A DNA stretch of 64,000 nt from DASUPK01 sp963848955 (GTDB taxonomy: Bacteria > Actinomycetota > Thermoleophilia > Solirubrobacterales > 70-9), in the NCBI GenBank assembly GCA_963848955.1, contig CAWKFQ010000024.1:124001-188000 (forward strand). Direction: 5' to 3'. Within the stretch, counting starts at the first letter, position 1. Every line of letters starts with the position of its first letter. The position numbers and the translations under genes are program-made. The notes below the pieces were generated by a model. It worked only from the letters and a program-made list of their open reading frames with translations, was not told where the DNA came from and ran no database searches. Of the stretch, positions 45,118-52,935 are shown one piece after another.

Positions 45118-46033
45118 GCCGCCCTCGCCCTGAGAAGCCCGCGAATCGTCTTTGCGACCGCGGGTTGATCGCGCCTCAGCTGGCGCCAGGTGAAACGAAC
45201 GACCTCGTAGCCCAGAACAGCAAGGCGGGCATCACGGGCGCGGTCCTCCTCGAACGCCGAGCGGGTTCGGTGTGCGTCCCAGCCGTCGACTTCGACGATG
45301 AGGCGCTGTTCGGGCCATGCGAAATCGACGACGAAGCCGCCGATCCGAACATTTACTTCCGGCTGGGGAAGGCGGTGGCGGCGACAGAGCGCAAGGAAGC
45401 GCGCCTCCAGCTCGCTGCGCGTGCGATCCGGCAGTCGAGCGAGTCGTCGAGCGGGAGCCGAGGAACTCGGCCTGTCGTAGGGCCGCCGCGAACTGCGGCT
45501 GGGGAAGGGTGCGGCGGAGGTCCCTCAGGGTTCGGACAGGAGTGGTCACAGGGATTGCAAGCGCGGCGTGTGACTTGGCTGCGGTTCAGCGTGTGTGAGC
45601 GGTGGATCGCGATGCCGTGGCGCTTCCTGCGGCCCGCCTCTTTTGGGATCGTGACGTGCACTGTCTTCGTCAACACCGGCTGGGGAAGGAGGGCGGCGAC
45701 TCCGCAGCATGCCCCAGAGCTCGGCCGCGCTGGTGTGGCTCAGCACAGCCGCCTGCCCAGGCGAGCACCGCCGCCATCCATCGCCCGGCCCTCGCTCAAG
45801 CCTCGGGTGCCCGACGGCGAAACCCCGCGATGAATGCGGTGAAGACGTCCAGACTGGACTCGGCGCAGACGACCCCGCTCGCGAATGCCGGCCGCATCGA
45901 GTTGGGGCACGGAGACGACACCGTGCTGGCGCGCAGCCAAGCGCGCAATTACGGCGTCCGGATCGCTATTGGCGCGTTGCCCACCCACGTAGGTGGGTAA
46001 GGCGCCAACTCCGCAGATCTCGCCCCCTTTCAT
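45114..46033 (-). CDS. AbiEi-like N terminus plus DUF559 nuclease-like domain (frameshifts)
   Basis: A protein type common in Thermoleophilia: an N-terminal winged-helix/AbiEi-like part (VGGQRANSDPDAVIARLAAR, QHGVVSVPQLDAAG, RRVQSGRLHRIHRGV), a middle segment (LSHTSAAELWGM) and a C-terminal Vsr/DUF559-type domain (EVNVRIGGFVVDFAWPEQRL, then IVEVDGWDAHRTRSAFEEDR, then LAVLGYEVVRFTWRQLRRD). These pieces sit in order on the minus strand but in different frames, with at least three one-base breaks. I therefore read a single gene with indels, or a young pseudogene. The nuclease core D...E-x-D is present. Role unknown, with antitoxin or DNA-repair links suggested for the domains. Confidence 0.7.
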
Positions 46034-46077
46034 TGCCGGTGTTCGTCCCAGACACCGCCCCGAACCCCCGATACGTG

Positions 46078-46083
46078 TAGGTT
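46078..46083 (+). promoter_or_regulatory. TAGGTT -10 box of ndk
   Basis: TAGGTT, nine bases, then the ATG at 46093. Confidence 0.5.
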
Positions 46084-46092
46084 CCCGCGCCG

Positions 46093-46503
46093 ATGGCGAC
46101 CGAACGCACACTCATCCTCGTCAAGCCCGATGCATTCGAGAGACAGCTGACCGGCGAGGTCATCTCTCGGTTCGAGGGCAAGGGGCTGAAGCTCGTCGCG
46201 ATGAAGCTGATGCAGGCCGACGAGGAGCTCGCGAACGCTCATTACGAGGAGCACAGCGACAAGCCGTTCTTCGGCGAGCTCGTCTCGTTCATCACCGGAG
46301 GCCCGCTGGTCGCGATGGTGCTGGAGGGGGAGAGCGCGGTGGTGGCGGCGCGCCAGCTGATCGGTGCGACGAATCCGCTCGAGGCCGACGCCGGCTCGAT
46401 CCGCGGTGAGTTCGCCACGGAGGTCACCTTCAACCTCGTGCACGGCTCGGACTCGCCCGAATCGGCCGCGCGCGAGATCTCGCTCTGGTTCCCCGAGCTC
46501 TGA
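46093..46503 (+). CDS. ndk: Nucleoside diphosphate kinase
   Basis: A 136-residue enzyme that balances nucleoside triphosphate pools by a phospho-His intermediate. ERTLILVKPDAFERQLTGEV is the N-terminal signature, and NLVHGSDSPESAAREI carries the active His (about 117). Normal length. The ATG follows a TAGGTT box by nine bases. Its stop overlaps the maf start (CTGA). Confidence 0.97.
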   Translation: MATERTLILVKPDAFERQLTGEVISRFEGKGLKLVAMKLMQADEELANAHYEEHSDKPFFGELVSFITGGPLVAMVLEGESAVVAARQLIGATNPLEADAGSIRGEFATEVTFNLVHGSDSPESAAREISLWFPEL

Positions 46504-47058
46504 TCCTCGCCTCGGCGCTCGCCTCAGAGGCGCGCCCTGCTCGAGGCCCTCGGTCTCGAGTTCGAGGTCCGGGCGCCGGAGATCGAGGAGGAGACCGACG
46601 GCGAGCCGCGGGACCTGGTCGTCCGGAACGCGACCCGCAAGGCCGAGGCCGTCGCGTCGGAGACGCCCGACGCCCTGGTGATCGCCGGCGACACCGAGGT
46701 CGTCATCGACGGCGAGGTGCTCGGACAGCCGCAGGACGAGGCCGGGGCCCGTGCTCACCTGGAGCGCCTCTCCGGCTCGGAGCATCACGTCCTCGGCGGC
46801 CTCGCCCTGATCGGGCCCGAGGCCGGGGAGCCCCGCACCGGCGTCGACGTCTCGACCGTTGCGTTCAAGGAGCTCGACCGGCCGCTCCTCGATGCCTACC
46901 TGGCCTCCGGTGAGTGGCGCGGCCGGGCCGGCTCCTACGCGATCCAGGGTCTGGGGTCGGCGCTGGTCGACATCGTCCGCGGTGACGTCTCCAACGTCAT
47001 CGGCCTGCCGGTCGGGCTCCTCCTCCGGCTCGCACCCGAGCTGCTCACTCCCCAGTAG
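46500..47058 (+). CDS. maf: Maf-like nucleotide pyrophosphatase (frameshift)
   Basis: A house-cleaning pyrophosphatase (Maf family) that hydrolyses modified or non-canonical nucleotides. The N terminus LILASA then SPQRRALLEALGLEFEV is split by a one-base indel near 46517 (the family motif is LASASPRR). IAGDTEVVIDGEVLGQPQDE and GEWRGRAGSYAIQGLGSALV, including the conserved D, are normal. The only start at the right place is a CTG at 46500 that overlaps the ndk stop as CTGA. Confidence 0.85.
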
Positions 47059-47084
47059 GCGTCCGGGCCCGAAACTTGCGGACT

Positions 47085-47113
47085 TTGGGCGTTTTAAAGC
47101 AAGCCGCTAGGCT
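47085..47113 (+). promoter_or_regulatory. Promoter of the mre/mrd operon
   Basis: TTGGGC at 47085-47090 and TAGGCT at 47108-47113 are separated by 17 bases, a good sigma-70-type promoter. Transcription would start near 47120 and give mreB a leader of about 50 bases, unlike the leaderless genes around it. Confidence 0.6.
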
Positions 47114-47170
47114 CCGGCGACCTTTGGCTTAGCGTCCTCCTTTATGAGCATCCGTTAATCGTCCCCCTCC

Positions 47171-48211
47171 ATGGGCCTATTCAGCTCAATCAGCCCCGCC
47201 CGCGACATGGCCGTCGACCTCGGCACGGCCAATACGCTCGTCTACGTCCGCGGCCGCGGCATCGTCCTCTCCGAGCCCTCGGTGGTCGCCATCGACACCG
47301 CCACCGGCGAGGTCCACGCCGTCGGCGCCGAGGCGAAGCAGATGCTCGGGCGCACCCCATCGACGATCAACGCGATGCGGCCGCTCAAGGACGGGGTGAT
47401 CGCCGACTTCGAGATCACCGAGTCGATGCTCCGCTACTTCATCAAGCGGGCCAATCACAGCCGCTTCACCCATCCGCGGGTCGTCGTGTGCGTTCCTTCC
47501 GGTGTGACCGGGGTCGAGAAGCGTGCGGTCGAGGAGGCCTGCCTCGGGGCCGGGGCCCGCGAGGCCTATCTGATCGAGGAGCCGATGGCCGCGGCGATCG
47601 GCTCGGGCCTTCCCGTCAGCGAGCCGACCGGGAGCCTGGTCGTCGACATCGGCGGTGGGACCACCGAGGTCGCCGTGATCTCCCTCGGCGACATCGTCGT
47701 CTCCCAGTCGATTCGCGTCGGCGGCGACGAGATGGACGACGCGATCATGAACTTCTGCAAGCGCGAGCACCAGCTCCTGATCGGCCATCAGACGGCCGAG
47801 GACATCAAGCACGAGGCCGGCTCGGCCAATCCGCTCGACAACGAGATCGAGATCGAGATCCGCGGCCGCGACCTCGGTTCCGGGCTGCCCCGGGCCGTGA
47901 AGCTCAACTCCGAGAACATCCGGACGGCTCTCGATGATCCGATCCAGCAGATCATCGCGGCGGTCAGAGACACCCTGGACCGCACGCCGCCCGAGCTCGC
48001 CGGCGATCTGATGGAGCGAGGCATGACGCTGGCCGGGGGCGGCGCCCTCCTCCACGGCTTCGCCGAACGGATGAGCGCGGAGTGCCAGATGCCGGCGCGG
48101 CTCGCCGAGTCCCCGCTCACCTGCGTGGCCACCGGATCTGGACAGGCCCTGGAGGAGTTCGAGGCGATCAAGAGAGCGCTCAAGAACTCCCGTGTCCGGA
48201 GGCGCTACTGA
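47171..48211 (+). CDS. mreB: Rod-shape actin homologue MreB
   Basis: A 346-residue actin-like protein that organises lateral wall synthesis. The nucleotide-binding motifs are DLGTANTLVYV (phosphate 1), VVDIGGGTTEVAVISLG (phosphate 2) and TLAGGGALLHGFAER (adenosine). The N-terminal amphipathic stretch (MGLFSSISPARDM) would bind the membrane. It is the first gene of the elongation operon, preceded by a clear promoter. Confidence 0.97.
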   Translation: MGLFSSISPARDMAVDLGTANTLVYVRGRGIVLSEPSVVAIDTATGEVHAVGAEAKQMLGRTPSTINAMRPLKDGVIADFEITESMLRYFIKRANHSRFTHPRVVVCVPSGVTGVEKRAVEEACLGAGAREAYLIEEPMAAAIGSGLPVSEPTGSLVVDIGGGTTEVAVISLGDIVVSQSIRVGGDEMDDAIMNFCKREHQLLIGHQTAEDIKHEAGSANPLDNEIEIEIRGRDLGSGLPRAVKLNSENIRTALDDPIQQIIAAVRDTLDRTPPELAGDLMERGMTLAGGGALLHGFAERMSAECQMPARLAESPLTCVATGSGQALEEFEAIKRALKNSRVRRRY

Positions 48212-48237
48212 GCGCCGGGTGACAGGCAGACGCGGCC

Positions 48238-50133
48238 ATGTATCTCCTTGACCGTCCCGAGGACATCCCGCCGCGCCTGACCACTCGCCTCAACCTGCGT
48301 ATCGCGATTCTGGGCGCGGTCGTGGTCGTCGCGATCGCGACGGTCCTCCTCCGGCTCTGGTCGCTGCAGATCCTCGACGGTCAGCACTACCGCGCCCTCG
48401 CCAATGACCACGGCGTCCTCGACGTCCGGGTTCACCCACCGCGCGGCGAGATCCTCGATCGCAACGGCAAGGTCCTGGTCGACAACCGCACGGTGATGAC
48501 CCTCCAGCTGCGACCCTCCGACCTGCCCAGCGACCGCGGCGCCCGCAGGAGCGAGCTGAGCAAGCTGGGCGACCTGCTCGGACTCTCGCAGCGAGAGATC
48601 CGCCAGAGAGTCAGGGCGACGCCGCAGTACGCCGGATATCCGGTGGTGCTCAAGCAGGGGCTCGACCGGCAGCTCCTCTTCTACCTGCTCGAGAACAAGG
48701 AGAGCTTCCCCGGCGTGAGTGTCGAGCGGACCTACGTCCGCAAGTACCCGGACGGGACGCTGGCCGCCCATCTCCTCGGGCTCGTCGGCCAGATCAGCCC
48801 GCGACAGCTGAAACAGCCGAAGTACCGGGGCCTGCACCCCGGCGACATCATCGGCCAGGCCGGCGTCGAGTACCGCTACGACAAGTTCCTCCGCGGCACG
48901 GCCGGCAGTCAGCGGATCCAGGTCGACGCGCTCGGTCGCCCCCGCGGGACGCTCGGCAACCGGCCCGCGCAGGCCGGCGACAACCTGCGCCTGACATTGG
49001 ACTCGGGCCTGCAGGAGGTCGGCGAATCGGCTCTGCGCGCGAGGGGGCTGCCGGGCGCTTTCGTCGCGATGAACGTCCACAGCGGCGCCATCCTCGGGAT
49101 GGGCTCCTACCCGACCTACGACCCGACCTTCTACACACAGCCGCATACCAAGCAGCAATACGACGCGTTCGGCAACCGAGCCGGAGACCCGCTGGTGGAT
49201 CGGGCCGACCAGGGCGGCTATCCGACGGGATCGACGTTCAAGCCCATCACCGCCACGGCAGCGCTCGAGGACGGCCTGATCACGCCCAGCACGATCTTCG
49301 ACGACACGGGTTCGCTCGACATCGGCGGCCTCGTAGTACACAACGCGGGCGGCGCCGCCAACGGCCCGATCGACATGAGCACGGCGCTGAAGGTCTCATC
49401 GGACGTGTACTTCTTCGACCTCGGGCTCCATGCGAGCGCGAGCGGCAAGGGTGGCCAGATCCAGGATTGGGCCCACAAATACGGCCTCGGCCAAAGTCCC
49501 GACATCGACATCCCCAACGCGAGCGCGGGTCTGATCCCCACCCCCGCCTGGCGCAACCGCGTCTACCGCAGCCACGACAACCCGTACATCGACCGTCCCT
49601 GGAACCAGGGGGACAACGTGAACCTGGCGGTCGGTCAGGGCGACGTCATGGTCACCCCGCTCCAGCTGGCGCGCGCCTACGCCGCGCTGGCCAACGGGGG
49701 GACCCTGGTCACGCCCCACCTGGGAGGCCGGATCGTGGGCGTGAACGGGAAGACCGTCGAGCGCATCAAGCCGGCTCCGACACGGCACCTGGGGATCTCC
49801 GAGGAGACAAGGAACGTGATCCTGGGCGGCCTCGAGCGCGCGGCGATGGAGCCCGGCGGCACCTCATATCCCGTCATGGGCGGCTTCCCATTCGCGGTCG
49901 CGGGCAAGACCGGCACGGCGGAGCGTGGGCTGGGCCAGGAGGACCAGTCCTGGTACAGCGTGGTCGCTCCCTACAACAACCCACAGATCGTCGTGACCGT
50001 CACGGTTGAGCACGGCGGCTTCGGCGTCGAGTCGGCCGCCCCCATCGCCCGGTCGATCCTCGAGCACTACTTCCACCTGAACGCCGGTGGCGCGAGCGGG
50101 GCGGCGGCGGCCTCGGCGGGAGGAGTCGAGTGA
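48238..50133 (+). CDS. mrdA: Penicillin-binding protein 2, first copy
   Basis: A 631-residue class B transpeptidase that cross-links peptidoglycan during elongation. There is one membrane helix (about 20-42), a PBP-dimer domain (VHPPRGEILDRNGKVLVDNR), then the transpeptidase domain with catalytic Ser in GSTFKP (about 331), SSDVYFFDLG as the SxN/SxD site, and KTGTAERG (about 559). The end is Ala/Gly-rich. It sits between mreB and mreC, where most actinobacteria have nothing. Its paralogue at 52935 occupies the standard place after mreD. Its stop overlaps the rodA start by one base (TGATG). Confidence 0.95.
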   Translation: MYLLDRPEDIPPRLTTRLNLRIAILGAVVVVAIATVLLRLWSLQILDGQHYRALANDHGVLDVRVHPPRGEILDRNGKVLVDNRTVMTLQLRPSDLPSDRGARRSELSKLGDLLGLSQREIRQRVRATPQYAGYPVVLKQGLDRQLLFYLLENKESFPGVSVERTYVRKYPDGTLAAHLLGLVGQISPRQLKQPKYRGLHPGDIIGQAGVEYRYDKFLRGTAGSQRIQVDALGRPRGTLGNRPAQAGDNLRLTLDSGLQEVGESALRARGLPGAFVAMNVHSGAILGMGSYPTYDPTFYTQPHTKQQYDAFGNRAGDPLVDRADQGGYPTGSTFKPITATAALEDGLITPSTIFDDTGSLDIGGLVVHNAGGAANGPIDMSTALKVSSDVYFFDLGLHASASGKGGQIQDWAHKYGLGQSPDIDIPNASAGLIPTPAWRNRVYRSHDNPYIDRPWNQGDNVNLAVGQGDVMVTPLQLARAYAALANGGTLVTPHLGGRIVGVNGKTVERIKPAPTRHLGISEETRNVILGGLERAAMEPGGTSYPVMGGFPFAVAGKTGTAERGLGQEDQSWYSVVAPYNNPQIVVTVTVEHGGFGVESAAPIARSILEHYFHLNAGGASGAAAASAGGVE

Positions 50134-51308
50134 TGGAAGCCGCCAAGCCCTCACTAACGATCGCCCCGCAGCGCTCGCGTGTCCTCGAGCTGCTCAACCT
50201 CCGCAATCTGGATGGGGTGATGCTTGCGGCCGCGGTGGGGCTGATGGCGTTCAGTGTCTTCACGCTGGAGTCGGCGAGCCGGCACGAGATCGCGGCGGAC
50301 CCTCACTACTTCGTCGTGCGCCAGACGCTCTACGGCGTGATCGGCATCGCCCTGATGATCGGTATCAGCCACATCGACTACACGCGCCTGCGCGAGTTGA
50401 GGGTGAGCATCTACGCGGTGATGGTGGGCTCGATCGGCCTGGTACTGCTGGTTGGGACGGCGGTTCGAGGATCGAACCGCTGGATCGACCTGCCGCTCTT
50501 CCAGTTCCAGCCGTCCGAGCTCGCCAAGGTCCTGCTCTGCGTATCGCTCTCGGCCTTCGTCTACGAGCGGGTCAGGCGACCCTTCGGGCTGCGGCAAACG
50601 GTCGGGCTGCTGGCCATCGGCCTGGTGCCCGCGGGCCTCGTCTTCCTGCAGCCGGACCTCGGCACAGGGATCGTCCTGGTGGCGATCACCCTGACGATCC
50701 TGTTCGTCTCCGGCATCCCCTGGCAGCACTTCGCTGCGATCGGCGCGGCGGCCGCGCTGCTCGCCGGCGGGGCCTACCTCGGCGGCCAGGCCCTCGGCGT
50801 CCACCCCCTGCAGGGCTACCAGCAGGACAGGCTGACCTCCTTCCTTCATCCCAGCAACGACCCAGGGGACGCGAGCTATCAGGTGAACCAGGCGATCATC
50901 GCGGTCGGCTCCGGGGAGAAGTCCGGGCGCGGTGACGATGCGACTCAGACCGAGCTGCTCTTCCTCCCCGAGCGCCACACCGACTTCATCTTCGCTGTGA
51001 TCGGGGAGCGATTCGGGTTCCTCGGCGCCGCGTTCCTCGTCTTCCTCTACGCACTGCTGTTCTGGCGAGCGATTCGGGTGATGCGGATCGCCACGAGCTA
51101 CTTCGGGGTCCTGATCGCCGGCGGGATAGTCGCGATGCTCGCCTTCCAGGCGGTCATCAACCTGGGCATGAACCTGGGGCTGATGCCGGTCACCGGGATC
51201 ACGCTGCCGTTGATCAGCTACGGCGGCTCGTCGGTGCTCGGGACGTTCCTGGCGCTTGGCCTGCTGCAGGCGATCCACGCGCATTCTGATGCGAGGGGGC
51301 GGCGCTAG
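50133..51308 (+). CDS. rodA: RodA, SEDS glycosyltransferase, first copy
   Basis: A 391-residue SEDS-family polymerase with about ten membrane helices, working with the PBP2 encoded just upstream. The SEDS pattern is seen in FQFQPSELAKVLLCVSLSAF, VFLQPDLGTGIVLVAITLTI, LFLPERHTDFIFAVIGERFG and MPVTGITLPLISYGGSSVL. The catalytic Asp is in the HTDFIFAVIGE loop. Its last codons and stop lie within the first of two tandem hairpin elements (51288-51356). Confidence 0.93.
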   Translation: MEAAKPSLTIAPQRSRVLELLNLRNLDGVMLAAAVGLMAFSVFTLESASRHEIAADPHYFVVRQTLYGVIGIALMIGISHIDYTRLRELRVSIYAVMVGSIGLVLLVGTAVRGSNRWIDLPLFQFQPSELAKVLLCVSLSAFVYERVRRPFGLRQTVGLLAIGLVPAGLVFLQPDLGTGIVLVAITLTILFVSGIPWQHFAAIGAAAALLAGGAYLGGQALGVHPLQGYQQDRLTSFLHPSNDPGDASYQVNQAIIAVGSGEKSGRGDDATQTELLFLPERHTDFIFAVIGERFGFLGAAFLVFLYALLFWRAIRVMRIATSYFGVLIAGGIVAMLAFQAVINLGMNLGLMPVTGITLPLISYGGSSVLGTFLALGLLQAIHAHSDARGRR

Positions 51309-51320
51309 CCGCCACCCGTT
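51288..51320 (+). repeat. Hairpin element copy 1 (overlaps rodA stop)
   Basis: GATGCGAGGG, stem GGCGGC, loop GCTA, stem GCCGCC, ACCCGTT. The rodA stop codon lies at the loop. It is the first of four copies with identical flanks and a covarying 6-bp stem. Confidence 0.75.
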
Positions 51321-51321
51321 C

Positions 51322-51356
51322 GATGCGAGGGGGCGGCTCTGGCCGCCACCCGTTTA
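51322..51356 (+). repeat. Hairpin element copy 2, tandem with copy 1
   Basis: GATGCGAGGG, stem GGCGGC, loop TCTG, stem GCCGCC, ACCCGTTTA. It begins 34 bases after copy 1, and the two differ mainly in the loop. Confidence 0.75.
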
Positions 51357-51404
51357 ACAGTGGTGTTTCAGGTCCCATTGAGGCTAGGCGCTACTCTCGG
51401 ATCG

Positions 51405-51453
51405 CTCGAGGGTTCCCCGCAGGGGAGAGCCGAGGAGCAACCCGATTCATGTT
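51405..51453 (+). other. Degenerate relative of the hairpin element
   Basis: CGAGGGTTCCCC, an inner hairpin (TCCCC-GCA-GGGGA), then GAGGAGCAACCCGATT. GGGTT/AACCC closes it. The right flank is almost that of copy 4, but the left stem arm no longer matches. It lies in the mreC leader. Confidence 0.4.
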
Positions 51454-51466
51454 GGGTGGGGCCGAC

Positions 51467-51498
51467 AATCGACCGTGAGCTGAATCGACCGTGAGCTG
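51467..51498 (+). repeat. Perfect 16-bp tandem duplication upstream of mreC
   Basis: AATCGACCGTGAGCTG occurs twice head to tail, ending 16 bases before the mreC ATG. It may set the leader length or be a regulator site, or simply be a recent slippage duplication. Confidence 0.7.
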
Positions 51499-51514
51499 TG
51501 AGGGCTAGCCAGAC

Positions 51515-52384
51515 ATGTACCGCAAGCAAGTGCGCCGTCGACGGGCGGTGCTGTTGCTGCTCGTCGCCGCCTCGCTGACACTGCTCAGCCTCTATTACCG
51601 AGAGGGCAACGGAGGGCCGCTCCACGGCACCCAGGACGTCATCTCCACCGTCTTCAGCCCGATCGAGTCCGGTGCCGATCGTGCCCTGAAACCGGTGCGC
51701 GACCTGGTCAACTGGTTCGGCGAGACCTTCGACGCCCGCGGTGATCGCTCGAAGCTCGAGGACCAGGTGGCGACTCTGCGCGATCAGCTGGCGAGGGCCC
51801 AGACCCAGCAGCAGGAGGCCAAGGAGCTCTCAGCGCTCAACGAGCTGACGAGCGGCGGGATCGTCCCGGACGGGAGCGACCCCGTGACGGCCAGAGTGAT
51901 CGGCCGCTCGCCGACCGTCTGGTACTCGACGGTGACGATCGACCACGGGTCGAGCGACGGCTTGCGAATCGACGATCCGGTCGTCGCGGCGCAGGGCCTG
52001 GCGGGCAAGATCACCCAGACCACTCCCAACACCGCGCAGGTCACGCTGATCACCGACGCAGACAGCGCCGTCACGGCGCGTGTTACCCCGAGCGGCGCGA
52101 CCGGGGTCGTCGAGCCCGACGTCGGAAACCCCAACGACCTCCAACTCGACTTCCTCGAGCGCGGTGCACAGATCGCGGAGGGGCAGATGGTGGTGACAGC
52201 GGGGTTCTCGACCGGCGACCTCGGGTCCATCTTCCCTCCGGGCATCCCGATCGGGGAGATCACGACGGCGACCGTGGAGGAACAGCAGGCCTACCAGCGT
52301 GTCCACCTCGAGCCCTTCGCCGACCTTCGCGACATGGACTTCGTGAAGGTCCTGACCACCCACTCCGGGGGGAACAAGGGATGA
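51515..52384 (+). CDS. mreC: Rod-shape protein MreC
   Basis: A 289-residue protein with one membrane helix (VLLLLVAASLTLLSLYY, about 12-28), a coiled coil (RSKLEDQVATLRDQLARAQT, about 75-105) and two beta-barrel domains (VTARVIGRSPTVWYSTVTID, VVAAQGLAGKITQTTP, GIPIGEITT). It links the outside part of PBP2 to MreB. The ATG is at 51515. The stop overlaps the mreD start (ATGA). It follows the first rodA after a 206-bp gap full of repeats. Confidence 0.9.
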   Translation: MYRKQVRRRRAVLLLLVAASLTLLSLYYREGNGGPLHGTQDVISTVFSPIESGADRALKPVRDLVNWFGETFDARGDRSKLEDQVATLRDQLARAQTQQQEAKELSALNELTSGGIVPDGSDPVTARVIGRSPTVWYSTVTIDHGSSDGLRIDDPVVAAQGLAGKITQTTPNTAQVTLITDADSAVTARVTPSGATGVVEPDVGNPNDLQLDFLERGAQIAEGQMVVTAGFSTGDLGSIFPPGIPIGEITTATVEEQQAYQRVHLEPFADLRDMDFVKVLTTHSGGNKG

Positions 52385-52935
52385 TCCTCACGCCCGGGAT
52401 CATCGCCCGGCTCGCAGTGCTCGGCGCGTTGGTGGCGGTCGCGCAGGTGGTCTGCTTCTCGAAGATGGACATCTTCGGCACCAGCCCCGACATCGCGCTG
52501 CTCGTCGTGTTCTCGGTCGGGCTGCTGGGCGGCAGCCTGAGCGGAGCCGTCACCGGCTTCTCGATCGGGCTGCTCATCGACTGCCTCCTGCTCGAGACCA
52601 TGGGGGCCTTCGCGCTCACCATGCTCTCCGTCGGCTACGTCGCCGGCCGCTATCGCGAGACCCTCGGCCGTCCCACTCGCGGCGCGGTCGCACTGCTCGG
52701 CGGCTCACTGACGCTGCTCGGGGCACTCGTGATCGCGGCGATCCAGATCGGCACCGGAATCGACGCGAATGTCAGCTTCCTGGTCGTGCGTGACGCGCTC
52801 GTCAAGAGCCTGATCGGGGCGCTGCTCGCGATTCCCGTCCTCCTGTTCGTCAGACTGGTGGTGCGATCGGCGCTGGTGGACGAGCGCAGAGCGGCGCGAC
52901 GTTCACCGGCCCCGCGACCAGTGGAGAGTGGCTGA
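52381..52935 (+). CDS. mreD: Rod-shape protein MreD
   Basis: A 184-residue membrane protein with five or six hydrophobic segments (LAVLGALVAVAQVVCFSKM, PDIALLVVFSVGLLGGSLSG, ALLGGSLTLLGALVIAAIQI and others) and a basic C-terminal tail. The acidic motif after the second segment (DIFGTSPDIALL) is family-like. It overlaps mreC at ATGA and the second mrdA at TGATG, so mreC-mreD-mrdA-rodA is one translationally coupled unit. Confidence 0.85.
   Translation: MILTPGIIARLAVLGALVAVAQVVCFSKMDIFGTSPDIALLVVFSVGLLGGSLSGAVTGFSIGLLIDCLLLETMGAFALTMLSVGYVAGRYRETLGRPTRGAVALLGGSLTLLGALVIAAIQIGTGIDANVSFLVVRDALVKSLIGALLAIPVLLFVRLVVRSALVDERRAARRSPAPRPVESG

Noticed and set aside
51405..51460. Cyclic-di-AMP (ydaO-type) riboswitch in the mreC leader
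   Set aside because: A few words (ATCGCT, GGGGAGAGCCGAGG) recall that class, but I cannot lay out its pseudoknotted core. A covariance search would be needed.
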